Of a stretch of 62,000 nucleotides of DNA, positions 48,895-56,335 are shown one piece after another; positions within the stretch are counted from its first letter, which is position 1, and every line of letters starts with the position of its first letter. The notes beneath the pieces are model-generated. The model ran no database searches. It was not told the origin of the DNA and saw only the letters and a list, made by a program, of their open reading frames with translations. This stretch comes from Cristatella mucedo (Eukaryota; Bryozoa; Phylactolaemata; Cristatellidae): positions 3,720,001 to 3,782,000 of the forward strand of contig WPIO01000004.1 in the NCBI GenBank assembly GCA_009760855.2, given 5' to 3'. The position numbers were made by a program, and so were the translations under genes.

Positions 48895-51635
48895 TAATCC
48901 ATTTGATATAGCACCCTTAGAGAACTCAATCTTTTTCTAGGCACTTTACAACGATCCCTCATAGCGTTTCAGAACATCGAATTCTCTTGTGCAGATGTCA
49001 GCAAACATTCTCAAATTTAATGATAAAACCAACTTACTAGTAATGGGCAAACCAAGTCACTCGGAAACTAGAAAATGAATGCTCAAAATTAGCTTTGCCA
49101 ACATATCTTCTGTTGCATCTGCACGAAATCTAGGTGCCGTTTTCCAAAATGACCTTTCACTTTCAGCTCTATAGTCAAGCCTGCCTACTTTCAGCTACAT
49201 ACCATTGCTCAAATTCGGGCTTGCCTAGCTAGACATAAATACTACATCCTAATTGGTCCATGCTTTAACATCCCGTCTCGACTTTTGCAACTCACTGCTT
49301 GCTGGTTTATCGGCCTGCACAATCAGGCGCTTACAGTTGGTGCAAAAATCTATAGCTAAGCTTGCCTGTCGTGAGTTTTGCAGTTGCCACATTACACCAC
49401 TTCTAGCCGACCTCAACTGGCTCCAAATCAAATATCGACTTCAAGGTTCTGTCACTCACTATTACTATTAGGTCTATTCATTCTTTGACTCCAGCCTACC
49501 TAGCGGAACTACTTCCCTACCAGGCTCGGCATTGCACCACTAGCTTTTCTGACTAAAATCGTTTTGCTCTACAGTGTACAAACCTCATATCCTTGGGAGA
49601 CCGTGCATTTCGTTTGTATGCTCACAAAGACTGGAACTCACTCCTGACTGTCAAGGGATGACTCTAGGGTGTCGTGATGCTGATGTCACGTCACCCACCA
49701 CAGACTTGAAATTTTAAAAGATGTGCTTACGATTCGTCTTTTGTGATTATGCATGCTGGCACTGTGCATGCTACCACTAACCACATTTTACATATCGACA
49801 CTGAATATCATCACGAACCATGTTATGAATGTTGACACAAGATTTTTAAGACTAATAATTTGATCATGCATTCTTTACAATGCATCTAAAGTGCTGAGAA
49901 AGAGTTCCGAAAGGACTGTGCAAATGTATTATTTTTATATTAAGGCAAACATAATCACGGTGGCTTTAGTGAATAAGGTGAAATTACGTCCCAACAGTTC
50001 TTGCAATGGTTCACTGACATAACAGACATTGGACTCGACAGACTTCCAGGACATATCGTATGTCTCACAATAATGGAAGCAAGGTCAATATATAACCACC
50101 AATTCTACATAATGCATTAAGCACAGAACACTTCATTACACGGCACAGCAAGCCGAGTGGCCTTCATAGTGATGTCTTAAAACTGGCATTTGGCACCGGC
50201 ATAAGATTAGCTTTGATACAACAGTCTGATTTCTGGCAGGTTTTAAATTATAGCAGTTGGACATGTAACAGCCATTTATCATGTAAGAACCTATGGATAG
50301 GGAGGGATTCTCAAGACACACAAAAAGCCAATCGGGCGTAAGTACTGAAGAGACAGCTAGCTCACAGGCTCCTGGATATGCTTTCTTGCTACGCCACAAG
50401 CTTTGAAGTCTGCGCAGATACACACAAGACAAAGCATGCATGTTATAAGTCAAGATCTAGAAGTTCAAACACTAGCATCTACCGAAGCACCAGCATCCTA
50501 GGGAGCCCGGCAAAAATACCTGACAACTGCAAAATAAAATGTTTACCCACACTACTGCTCGAGCACCCACACTTATTATAAAACATACCTATAAATCCAC
50601 TTTAGTCTTATTAGCCGGTAACACAAAACGTGCTTGCTCTCAATAGCAAATCATTTCACTCGACACGTAAAAGCAGGGTATTGAATACTAGCATAGCTGT
50701 ATCATCCTCTCATGCGTCTCTGCAAGCAAGTTCTTATAGTGCTTAGCAACATACATGGCAACGACGACAATCACAATCCTGCAAAGCAGCTGGTCAGTAT
50801 TGACTTCCGAAAAAAACAGTTGTCCACTGTGCAAAAAACAGATATTCATTGTGGTAAACTTAGTTTGGCACCAGCTACACTGCGGTTAAATAAACTAGTT
50901 CACAACCAACTTCACGTATCGAAAACCACTCCACAACCGACAAGCAATGATACAACTAAGCAATTGAGAGTCCTGACATACTCTTAGCCTATGGAGATAT
51001 CTGCCTCTAAGAGCTAGCAGGCGAAAGCAGTAGCAACACATCTGTCTCACCCTTTGGTTTTGTTGTCTTCCATTGGGTAATGAACAGACACAATGTCACC
51101 GAACTTCTGAAAGATCTTGCTAATGACATTTTTTAGTTTATCGAGCCTCTCAGGGCCGACCTGAGGGATGTTATCCACCACAATCAAGGAATCATAATTG
51201 TCGTTCTCGTGAGGCTTCTGTGCGAGCAGGTCTCCGAGCAACTCTGAAAACGTAATACAAGGGGGTTGGTCACAAGAGACGTTAGATTATTTTAATGCTA
51301 CTGAACGATGCGGAGGTCAACGATATGAACTTGAAGTGCTGCAGACTAACTCAACAAGACGAAAACTTATAAGTCAAATGCAAATCGTCCTCTCCATCAC
51401 TGATGACAATACTCCACCGAACAGCCTCAAGAACTGAGCAGCTGCTAAGCGAAGAGTACATATTGCCGACCTGAGTTGGCAAAAAGGCAAACGAACCTTC
51501 TTCTGTTATGTCGTCATTGTAACCTTCCGGATCACTGAAGTTTTCTTCCGCGGCTTCTCCATCTTCACTATCGTCCTGAGCGTTATTTTCATTCTTTTTC
51601 TGGGGCTTCCTTTTCACACCGTCGTCGGCAGCCAT
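24941..51635 (-). CDS. EIF3B: Eukaryotic translation initiation factor 3 subunit B, complete, 18 coding exons
   Basis: eIF3b is the scaffold subunit of eIF3. It binds eIF3a, eIF3g, eIF3i and eIF3j and places eIF3 on the 40S ribosome in the cytoplasm. Coding exons on the minus strand: 51635-51497, 51243-51051, 46399-46280, 46182-46125, 43800-43672, 37998-37841, 37434-37303, 37087-37021, 36893-36847, 35165-34925, 34816-34744, 33740-33621, 33527-33449, 30363-30219, 29072-28947, 28166-28089, 26389-26281, 25041-24941. All junctions are GT-AG and phase-consistent; the sum is 2115 bp (704 residues plus stop). Residues 1-60 are acidic ([17 protein letters not shown]). An RRM spans about 64-150, with RNP2-like LIVVDNI and RNP1-like KGYMFLEY. 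A nine-bladed WD40-type propeller spans about 170-640. The C-terminal helix carries [17 protein letters not shown], the region contacting eIF3i/g in other species, ending in [17 protein letters not shown]. The N-terminus is shorter than in human and typical of invertebrates. The start has a good context (aaaATGG). Introns range from 93 bp to 5.7 kb and host most of the window's repeats. Confidence 0.97.
26281..26389 (-). CDS. EIF3B: eIF3b exon 17
   Basis: 109 bp with acceptor gtcttatag and donor gtaaaa. It encodes [20 protein letters not shown] and [11 protein letters not shown]; compare human ELVERRRTMMEDFRKYRKM and NERLELRGG. Confidence 0.95.
27525..27680 (+). mobile_element. SINE-2 copy in eIF3b intron 16
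   Basis: Decayed B box gggttcgaatcc, then gggcaatcctttattaccaa, tgcaagtggtggtgatagcc and a ccatacaag tail. Antisense to eIF3b. Confidence 0.72.
28089..28166 (-). CDS. EIF3B: eIF3b exon 16
   Basis: 78 bp, phase 0 on both sides, acceptor cgttttag, donor gtacgt. It encodes [20 protein letters not shown] and LSKASK; human has [22 protein letters not shown]. Confidence 0.95.
28947..29072 (-). CDS. EIF3B: eIF3b exon 15
   Basis: 126 bp, phase 0 on both sides, acceptor atttctag, donor gtgagg. It encodes [20 protein letters not shown] and [16 protein letters not shown], the last blade of the propeller; WRPRPP is nearly invariant in the family. Confidence 0.97.
30219..30363 (-). CDS. EIF3B: eIF3b exon 14
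   Basis: 145 bp with acceptor ttattacag and donor gtaagt. It encodes [16 protein letters not shown], then [20 protein letters not shown] and SWWAHK, matching human [20 protein letters not shown]. Confidence 0.97.
30730..31215 (+). mobile_element. LINE-A 3' fragment in eIF3b intron 13
   Basis: Plus-strand remnants of the RT C-terminus (ttggtgcaaaactgtacagc), the ORF end (ctcaaatcctctggagatta) and the 3' UTR (gtgctgacactgagcatgtt), ending near 31215 at ctatggggctatacaaa. Confidence 0.7.
31216..33194. other. eIF3b intron 13 remainder, nothing recognised
   Basis: Intronic sequence with only chance frames. I see no repeat signature apart from a G8 run at about 32277. Confidence 0.5.
33195..33357 (-). 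mobile_element. SINE-1 copy in eIF3b intron 13 (sense to eIF3b)
   Basis: Reverse of the SINE-1 tail (tatttgtatagcacccagat, taatctctattcat with a duplicated atctctattcatatt stretch), B-box region gtgctcgagcccaca and A-box region agcaccttaactactgggcc. Confidence 0.72.
33449..33527 (-). CDS. EIF3B: eIF3b exon 13
   Basis: 79 bp with acceptor gctttacag and donor gtatgg. It encodes [20 protein letters not shown] and LAGLR, matching human [20 protein letters not shown]. Split Lys and Ser codons join it to its neighbours. Confidence 0.96.
33621..33740 (-). CDS. EIF3B: eIF3b exon 12
   Basis: 120 bp with acceptor ctttccag and donor gtaaga. It encodes [20 protein letters not shown] and [16 protein letters not shown]; human has IIAFAWEPNGSKFAVLHGE. 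Confidence 0.97.
33840..33982 (+). mobile_element. SINE-1 copy in eIF3b intron 11
   Basis: Head ctggtttggtcaaggggcta, B-box-like ggccgcgagccccgt, tail aagtgcttgaataagtcttt and gggggctatacaaatgaatt. Confidence 0.72.
34000..34075 (+). mobile_element. LINE-A 3' terminal stub
   Basis: cctctgaagcaaatgtaaag, tgcctagaaagggattgagt and tctctgagggcattatatca end in tattattattata. It directly follows the SINE-1 at 33840. Confidence 0.75.
34744..34816 (-). CDS. EIF3B: eIF3b exon 11
   Basis: 73 bp with acceptor ttttgcag and donor gtatgt. It encodes [20 protein letters not shown] and VECK; human has VVTNFEIFRMREKQVPVDV. Confidence 0.96.
34925..35165 (-). CDS. EIF3B: eIF3b exon 10 (largest exon)
   Basis: 241 bp with acceptor cgtttcag and donor gtgagt. 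It encodes [40 protein letters not shown] and [20 protein letters not shown]. It matches human DFSWSPGGNIIAFWVPE and [20 protein letters not shown]. Confidence 0.98.
35345..35548 (+). mobile_element. LINE-A 3' UTR and terminus in eIF3b intron 9
   Basis: gtgggtcctttgcgagctta, tgcatgctgacactgtgcat, cagcatatgtaaagtgccta and gttctcttgagggtgctata. Confidence 0.75.
36010..36175 (+). mobile_element. SINE-2 copy in eIF3b intron 9
   Basis: Head cgtgatagcccaaaaggtaa, B box region ggctcaaatcctgcagtggg, body tgcattaccaactgcaagaa and tail ctgctgctatacatacgagg. Confidence 0.75.
36847..36893 (-). CDS. EIF3B: eIF3b exon 9 (47-bp microexon-like)
   Basis: 47 bp with acceptor ttttgtag and donor gtatct. It encodes [15 protein letters not shown] and splits an Arg codon with exon 10. 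Human has SMGLLDKKSLKISGIK. Confidence 0.94.
37021..37087 (-). CDS. EIF3B: eIF3b exon 8
   Basis: 67 bp with acceptor ctttttag and donor gtgaga. It encodes [20 protein letters not shown] and TP, matching human [20 protein letters not shown]. An inverted copy of the same length lies at 41670-41736. Confidence 0.97.
37303..37434 (-). CDS. EIF3B: eIF3b exon 7
   Basis: 132 bp with acceptor catttcag and donor gttaaa (weak). It encodes [40 protein letters not shown] and PVF, matching human YLVTFSPLMDT and GHKKRGFHCESSAHWPIF. Confidence 0.96.
37841..37998 (-). CDS. EIF3B: eIF3b exon 6
   Basis: 158 bp with acceptor tttttgcag and donor gtaaga. It encodes [34 protein letters not shown] and [13 protein letters not shown]; human has [20 protein letters not shown]. 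Confidence 0.98.
38319..39195 (-). mobile_element. LINE-A fragment with (AAT)n tail in eIF3b intron 5
   Basis: (AAT)n at 38321-38343, reversed terminus accgagaacttaatctcttg, 3' UTR and reversed RT C-terminal half. Protein fragments on the minus strand include [20 protein letters not shown] and [13 protein letters not shown]. More diverged than the 39488 copy, and sense to eIF3b. Confidence 0.75.
39488..40563 (-). mobile_element. LINE-A, long 5'-truncated copy in eIF3b intron 5
   Basis: Starts with an (AAT)n tail at 39490 and the reversed terminus (acttgacaaagcgtcctcag). The minus-strand RT frame 39915-40544 contains the catalytic-site variant [65 protein letters not shown] and [16 protein letters not shown]. 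5' truncation falls inside the RT domain at about 40563, exactly where a SINE-1 begins. The frame breaks after AYLS. No activity is expected. Confidence 0.88.
40566..40705 (+). mobile_element. SINE-1 copy, best-preserved
   Basis: Head gggttggtccagtggttaag, B box gtgggctcgagccctga, tail gtgaagcgcctgaatagaga, gttctcttgggggcgctata, ending aaatgaattatattta. This is the clearest copy for comparing the tail with LINE-A. Confidence 0.82.
41185..41275 (-). mobile_element. LINE-A 3' terminal stub
   Basis: aataataatacacttgataa, agcaccctcagagaactcaa and ggcactttaaatctgctgca: fewer than 100 bp of the 3' end, in eIF3b intron 5. Confidence 0.7.
41590..41840 (+). pseudogene. Inverted partial duplication of eIF3b exon 8 with flanking introns
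   Basis: On the plus strand, 41670-41736 (67 bp) is flanked by acceptor cctttcag and donor gtgaga and reads [20 protein letters not shown] then TP, the same length and frame as eIF3b exon 8 (37087-37021 minus). Homology continues into both introns (upstream acttgtattaatgtgat in both, downstream caaattt-c-ttgctg). The copy lies in intron 5 of eIF3b in the opposite orientation, so splicing of the eIF3b transcript cannot use it. The replacement of the first Trp by Leu and several missense changes fit a non-functional duplicate. Confidence 0.88.
41872..41965 (-). mobile_element. LINE-A 3' terminal stub
   Basis: taataataataatgcgtttg, atcaagcgccctcagagaac, ggcgctttacatttgctgca: about 94 bp, immediately after the inverted exon duplicate. 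Confidence 0.72.
41966..42820. other. eIF3b intron 5 stretch, nothing recognised
   Basis: No motif, repeat unit or exon-like segment is apparent. Confidence 0.5.
42825..43480 (-). mobile_element. LINE-A fragment interrupted by an opposite-strand LINE-A tail
   Basis: 42930-43085 and 43185-43480 are minus-strand LINE-A C-terminal ORF pieces (agtgggctccaatatttagg; gtgcaattcggcaactgcga). They are separated by a plus-strand terminus at about 43090-43180 (gcaattgtaaagcacctaga, gttctccgagggggctttat, cgtattattgctgc). A further plus-strand terminus-like piece lies at 42825-42905. This is a nested insertion within intron 5. Confidence 0.6.
43672..43800 (-). CDS. EIF3B: eIF3b exon 5
   Basis: 129 bp, phase 0 on both sides, acceptor ttttccag, donor gtatgt. 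It encodes [20 protein letters not shown] and [20 protein letters not shown]; human has [20 protein letters not shown]. Confidence 0.96.
43801..46124. other. eIF3b intron 4, nothing recognised
   Basis: 2.3 kb with short frames only (for example a minus-strand 92-codon frame at 44430-44708). No homology signal or repeat ends noted. Confidence 0.5.
46125..46182 (-). CDS. EIF3B: eIF3b exon 4
   Basis: 58 bp with acceptor ttattcatag and donor gtaaat. It encodes [19 protein letters not shown], the linker between RRM and propeller (human MTISDEWDIPEKQPFKDL). Confidence 0.94.
46280..46399 (-). CDS. EIF3B: eIF3b exon 3 (second half of RRM)
   Basis: 120 bp with acceptor gcttctag and donor gtagga. It encodes [42 protein letters not shown]1 spans the junction with exon 2. 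Human has [20 protein letters not shown]. Confidence 0.97.
46835..47195 (+). mobile_element. LINE-A 3' fragment in eIF3b intron 2
   Basis: Plus-strand ORF end (tatgccccaaaggcccggat), 3' UTR (aacacctgttcatcacagca) and terminus (agttcttttaaggtgctata). Confidence 0.65.
47566..47695 (-). mobile_element. SINE-1 copy in eIF3b intron 2
   Basis: Reversed tail tagttcatttgtataacgcc, ttagtctctattcaggcgct, B box ggggctcgaacccacgacct, A box ggcgagtaccttaaatacta. The next SINE starts within a few bases, in opposite orientation. Confidence 0.78.
47698..47855 (+). mobile_element. SINE-2 copy, most complete head
   Basis: tRNA-like head gccgtgatggcacactaggt and aaggcggttgcatttcacga, B-box region gttgtgggtttgcatc, body attgccactgcaagtggtgg and tail ggcgttatacaaaagaggct. 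It shows that the family head is tRNA-like from its first base. Confidence 0.8.
48480..49930 (+). mobile_element. LINE-A, long decayed copy with a nested LINE-A tail
   Basis: Plus strand encodes [40 protein letters not shown] and [20 protein letters not shown] with frameshifts and stops between. At 48857-48955 a minus-strand LINE-A 3' stub ((AAT)n plus the reversed terminus) has inserted where the ORF continues after TQVYLCF. The 3' UTR and terminus follow to about 49930 (gtgctgagaaagagttccga). It begins further 5' than the 54926 copy. It lies in eIF3b intron 2, antisense to the gene. Confidence 0.8.
49931..51050. other. eIF3b intron 2 remainder, nothing recognised
   Basis: About 1.1 kb with chance frames only. 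Confidence 0.5.
51051..51243 (-). CDS. EIF3B: eIF3b exon 2 (first half of RRM)
   Basis: 193 bp with acceptor cgttttcag and donor gtgaga. It encodes [40 protein letters not shown] and [17 protein letters not shown]; human has [20 protein letters not shown]. Confidence 0.98.
51497..51635 (-). CDS. EIF3B: eIF3b exon 1 (start codon)
   Basis: 139 coding bp from ATG at 51635-51633 to donor gttcgt. It encodes [20 protein letters not shown] and [16 protein letters not shown], matching human PSFSDPEDFVDDVSEEEL. The frame stays open for about 19 codons upstream without a Met. The ATG has A at -3 and G at +4, so I choose it. Confidence 0.93.
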
Positions 51636-51639
51636 TTTT

Positions 51640-52060
51640 AGAAACGTGCGCGGCTGTAACGATAAGCGCGTGCGTACAAACCAGAGTCTCACTGGAATGA
51701 TATAAAAATGAGTAAGAATTGTATCTGTTTTTTATTTAGTCTAGCTTTTTATAATCTCCATGAAATTTAAGCGTACCCATAGCTAAGGTATCCGGGGTTG
51801 ACTGTTACCATTTCCGGGGAGGTCAGTAGCCGGCCTTGACCGTGTATTTTCCGGCTATTATTGTGCACAGTTGCTGACGGCTCACGTGGCTAGATAGGGA
51901 ACTGATGCGTTGCAAGCCTGATTTACGAGCTGGCGGCTAGCATAATTTGTTTATTCGGCCGCGCGCGTTTTTACCGTTGATCGCGCTCACTTGCGCTTAT
52001 CCGCGGGCTCAGGATCTCGCGCTTTCCGCCGCACACGTATGTTGCAGCAAATAAGAAAAT
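51640..52060 (-). promoter_or_regulatory. CpG-rich probable promoter/5' region of eIF3b
   Basis: The interval upstream of the eIF3b ATG, especially 51940-52045, is dense in CpG (ggccgcgcgcgtttttaccg, gatcgcgctcacttgcgctt, atccgcgggctcaggatctc), unlike the AT-rich surroundings. No clear TATA box. This is where the housekeeping promoter would be expected; the exact transcription start cannot be read. Confidence 0.45.
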
Positions 52061-52780
52061 GCACTGAATATAGTATTTTAGTTACTTCGGTATATCTCGG
52101 CGTTCAGCCAGACTTGGGAAAAGCGAGCACCCAACGGAAGTGATGAGCGTCTGGCGGGGAACGAGTTACCGCGGTCTCAGCTCTCAGCCTCTACTACCAG
52201 CAGACAGCGATTCCTATTTTATGTTCACTGGTATCCTATGCAGTCGCGATCGGCTGCTAATAAGGCGTGCCGCTCGTTAAGAAAGCGTTCTCTTCTGTAC
52301 TTAGGCGGTGTCGCTAAGTCTGCGTGTGAAATTCTCATTTTTTATCGTTCACGGGGCTCGGTTTTGATGGGTCGTGAGCCTATCATCGCTATACGACTGA
52401 CGTGACGGCTCGACCCGCCTAAGCGAAAGGGCTACGTATCTTGAGTGTAAGTTACTGTAGAGTAAGACTTTTTTCTTACTTTTTTTGCAGCCAGGCCCTC
52501 TGTCAACATCTATGTTCCTATCGGTCTACCCGACTTTCTGCCACTGTCATCAGCGATCTGTGCTTACAATTACTGCTCTTGCATCTCTAGGTGGTTAGCG
52601 ACAGGCGCATCCTTTTGCTCAGTGAGTTACACTGTAATCTTCGCATCCAAATTTTTTCCTGACGCGATTTACTTTAAGCTTGTAGCTACTGCCATTCGAT
52701 CAAAAATAGAAGTTAGACTTGGCCATTGGTAGGAAGGATTGATATGGCCTACCAAAGACTTCAAATGCCATTTAGCCACA
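52061..52780. other. Intergenic, nothing recognised
   Basis: Between the eIF3b upstream region and a SINE-1. No exon-like segment or repeat noted. Confidence 0.5.
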
Positions 52781-52928
52781 CCAGTTTGGCCCAATGGTTA
52801 AGGTGCTCACCTTTAACGACCAAGGTGAAGGTCAATGTATTTGATGACCGAGGTTGCAAGCTCGAGACCCATGGTGCATGTGAAGCGCCTGCATAGAGAT
52901 TAAGTTCTCTTAGGGTGCAATACAAATG

Positions 52929-52930
<2 letters not shown>
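52781..52930 (+). mobile_element. SINE-1 copy with (AT)n 3' tail
   Basis: Head ccagtttggcccaatggtta, aggtgctcacctttaacgac, B-box region gcaagctcgagaccca, tail gtgaagcgcctgcatagaga, gttctcttagggtgcaatac, then (AT)n. Confidence 0.8.

Positions 52931-53009
<79 letters not shown>
52931..53009. repeat. (AT)n microsatellite, about 79 bp
   Basis: Pure AT dinucleotide run grown from the 3' end of the preceding SINE-1. Confidence 0.97.
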
Positions 53010-53011
<2 letters not shown>

Positions 53012-53396
53012 TGTGCGTGTGTGCATTCAGTCCTCATTTTGGCTGGCATTTACCATAGGACACCAGGGCAAGGCTGTACATTGCACTTAGGTATTGGACC
53101 AAAATCGGCCAGAATGTTGACTAATATGGTGGTGCAACTGTTCTCTAGTGAAGGAGGATGGAATGAAATATTGGACATGAGGGTAGATGCTTATCTTATT
53201 GTAGACAGCATTAGCCCAAGGGTCTCAAGGTTTTTCTATTTGTAAATTCATTATTCAATTTTACTTTGCCTAGGGTGTGGATGGCTGGTGTGTCTAGCAT
53301 GTTTAATTTTTTATGGGTACTTGCTACTACTTTAACAGAGTTTAAATTCTTAAGCTGGCTCTGTTGACGGCTGCCATGGCTTGGTGCCTTTATACC

Positions 53397-53460
53397 AGCG
53401 GTTCTCAACCTGTGGGTTGCGACCCCCAAGGGGGTCGCAACCCACAGGTTGAGAACCGCT
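53397..53460. mobile_element. Perfect 31-bp-arm palindrome, hAT-like terminal sequence
   Basis: Left arm 53397-53427 and right arm 53430-53460 are exact reverse complements around a 2-nt AA loop. The outer sequence CAGCGGTTCTCAACCTGTGG resembles the terminal inverted repeat of hAT (Charlie-type) transposons, CAGnGGTTCTCAA. It may be the whole of a tiny palindromic MITE or two fused ends. I see no clear 8-bp target duplication. Confidence 0.75.
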
Positions 53461-53498
53461 AGATCCTAGGCTGTGGAACCGCTAGATCCTAGGCTGTG
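53453..53498. repeat. 23-bp direct tandem duplication at the palindrome's right edge
   Basis: gaaccgctagatcctaggct plus gtg occurs twice in a row (53453-53475, 53476-53498). The first unit overlaps the end of the palindrome's right arm. Confidence 0.92.
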
Positions 53499-54169
53499 GA
53501 ACTAATTTCCACAGTTGTTATGCAACGACATATGTTCTACTGCTGCCAACTGTGTCACGTCGTTTCCATCTGCCTTGAACTGCCACATCCAAGCTAATCA
53601 CTTCTTCAACTGCCTTCCTGACTCAGCTATGCATCTCACTCACTTTCATTGTTTTGTGAGATGAAGTCTGTTTTGGCTACTGTATGCCTACCAAAAGCCG
53701 CTGAAGCTTTGGCTGCGCTATGGAAAACTCTTCAGCATATCACACACTTATTTTCTTGGCTTTGTAGAGCTACAGATAGGGATACTTTGTATTACATTAC
53801 ATTACTGCTGTTAATGCCACATTAGAGACCTGTACTAAAGAATAGGGTGGTGGCCATTTGGATGTGCACTGCACGTAAAAAAGAGCAGTTTCTACTGGTG
53901 CTCCCTATGCATTCTAAATAGGCAAAGCTAGAAGAATACAATGTAAAGCTGTGTGTCATTGGATTGCGGCATTGATTATTATTTGGCACCGATGCTGCTG
54001 CTTAATGAATAGCCTGCAGTCTGTGTCACGTGTTGGTCGTATGTTTACTGCAAACCTACTCATCATATCAAACTAAGGACGTTCACCTAAGGGTAAATGT
54101 CGAGAAATAATTAGTAGGTTGGCCCAAACAACCAAATAATTGTTCAGGGTACCTATCAAAAGGTAAACA
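53499..54169. other. Intergenic, nothing recognised
   Basis: No exon-like segment or repeat signature noted between the palindrome and the fold-back element. Confidence 0.5.
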
Positions 54170-54871
54170 TGTTAGAAATGGGATATGATGTTTTTACGAT
54201 TTCCACATTAAAGGAAAGCATTAAACAAGGAATTAGGCAAACCATGTCTAACCCGGAAGTTAACCGGAAGCAGCTTGTCTAAAATAACAAATTTCCCGAT
54301 CTCTGCATTATATACGACTTGTGTCCCAACTTGTTGGACCTTGGTTCATCGAGGTACATGCTTGCAGTTGGTTGAGGTGCATGTTTTTGACTTCTACACA
54401 GCTTCATTTATAGTACAGCTTTATGCCTTGTAAATTCCATAGCTTGACCAATACTTAATGGATCAATGTGAAATTGGAAATGTGAGTTCAGCTCTGCATA
54501 TACACTACTGCTTTAGTTCATTTAGGATTTCGAATAGGTAAGTTAAGCTAGATATGTCATCAAATGTCATCGAACTGTATAACGTTCAATCATGGACAGG
54601 TATTGGCCGAGTTAAGGAATTTACTAAGCTAGATGTGAGGGGAACTTTTCAAAAGTCACTAGCATGTAACTCAACCAGCTGCAAGCATGTACCTCAATGA
54701 ACCAAAGTTTTAACAAGTTGGGACACAAGCAGTATATTATGCAGGTGGTAAATTGGTTATCCTAAAAACATCGTTTCCTTTTTACTTCTGGGTTAGATAT
54801 GGTTTGCCTTTGTTTGCTTAGTGCTTTCGTTTTTCTCTCAAAATCGTCATAACTTTATCCCATTTCTAACA
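54170..54871. mobile_element. Fold-back (long inverted repeat) element, about 700 bp
   Basis: Outer ends tgttagaaatgggata (54170) and tatcccatttctaaca (54856-54871) are perfect inverted repeats. Imperfect arms continue inward: ggcaaaccatgtctaaccc against gggttagatatggtttgcc; cttgtgtcccaacttgtt against aacaagttgggacacaag; gaggtacatgcttgcagttg against cagctgcaagcatgtacctc. Arms of roughly 290 bp surround a short spacer near 54500-54550. No coding capacity, so probably a non-autonomous DNA transposon. Part of the same repeat recurs at about 22790-22900. Confidence 0.8.
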
Positions 54872-54885
54872 GGCTGCTTTGGTTT

Positions 54886-54925
54886 AGACCAGGGGTTAAG
54901 GTGCTGCCTTCAACGACCACTTAGG
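54886..54925 (+). mobile_element. SINE-1, 5' part (interrupted by LINE-A)
   Basis: ctttggtttagaccaggggt, taaggtgctgccttcaacga and ccact is the SINE-1 head. The rest of the same SINE resumes at 56336 after the LINE. Confidence 0.75.
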
Positions 54926-56335
54926 AATGCAGACATGGGTGGAGTGTCTCTGCTTGTTTTGCTCGATCTTTCGGCAGCTTTTGATACTATCGATCACAAG
55001 GTTCTTCTAGAGCTCCTCTCATCTCGCCTGGGCATCACTTGCACTGTTCTGCAGTGGTTCAGGTCCTATCTCAGTGGGAGACTCCAGAGTATTGACGTGA
55101 ATGGACAAAGATCATCCGAGGTACCTCTGAATTATGGGGTATCTCAGGGCTCCCTGCTAGGTCCGGTTCTTTTCACGGTTTATACTCTCCCTCTTGCTGA
55201 TGTGATTGCCAAGCACAATCTAGGCTTTCACTTCTATGCGGATGACACTCAGTTGTACCTTTGCTTTGATCCCTCCAAGCTTTCGAGCATCTCAGATTCT
55301 CTCAACTCACTTGCTGCATGTATTGATGACATCTGCAAATGGATGGCAGCAAGTTTTCTAAAACTAAACGATGATAAAACTAACTTATTAGTTATGGGCA
55401 AACCCAGTTTGATTCAGAAATTGGAAAGGCTGAGGCTCAACATTGGCTCTTCCAGCATATCTGCTGTTGAATCAGCTCGAAATCTAGGTGTCAAGTTCCA
55501 AAGTGACCTATCGTTAGACGACCACATCAGCTCCACAGTCAAATCTGCCTACTTTCAGCTACATAACATTGGTAAAATTCGGGCTTGTTTAGATATGGAT
55601 ACCACGTCCAAGTTGGTCCATGCATTCGTTACACGCTGTCTCGACTTCTGCAACTCACTGCTTACTGGCCTACCGGCATGTGCGATCAGGCGATTGCAGC
55701 TGGTGCAAAACTCAGCAGCTAGGCATGTCTGTCGTGAGCGTCGCAGTTGCCACATTACTCCACTTCTCGCCGACCTGCACTGGCTACCAGTCAAGCAACG
55801 GATTGACTTCAAGGTTTTGTCGCTCAATTTTAGGTCACTTCATTCTCTGGCTCCAGCCTATCTCTCAGATCTACTCCCCCACTAGGCCAAGCATCATACC
55901 ACCAGCTTTTTGGAATCCAACAGTCTACCAATACCTCGTACAAACCTCAAATCCTTTGGAGACCGTGCATTTAGTTCGTATGCTCCCAAAGCCTGGAACT
56001 CCCTCCCGACCTGAGTCAGAACATCCCCTGACCTGACCACATTAAAAAAGAACTTAAAAACACACCTATTTAGGACAGCATTTAGCGGGTCCCTGTGATT
56101 CGTCCTTGATGTGCTTATGCGTGCTGACACTGTGCATGCTGCCAATAACCACATTCGCATGCTGACCCTGTGCATGTCACCCCTAACCATATTGTTCATT
56201 TTGTTTGTTTCTCAAGCCTGATTTTACTTACCATTCAATTGCATTTCACTTTGCAGCAAATGTAAAGTGCCTAGAAAGAGATTGAGTTCTCTGAGGGTGC
56301 TTTATCAAGTGCATTATTATTATTATTATTATTAT
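54926..56335 (+). mobile_element. LINE-A, longest copy; non-LTR reverse transcriptase, 5' truncated
   Basis: Encodes most of an L2/CR1-like RT in one frame from about 54926: [40 protein letters not shown], intact catalytic FYADDTQLYLCF (about 55232-55267), [38 protein letters not shown] and [20 protein letters not shown]. The frame is broken by TAG at 55883-55885 and TGA at 56012-56014 and would otherwise end at TGA 56096-56098. The 3' UTR follows, ending gcaaatgtaaagtgcctaga, gttctctgagggtgctttat and (ATT)n. The endonuclease and ORF1 are missing. It sits within a SINE-1 with a short duplication (aacgacca) on each side. Closest to intact of the family here, but not autonomous. Confidence 0.93.
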
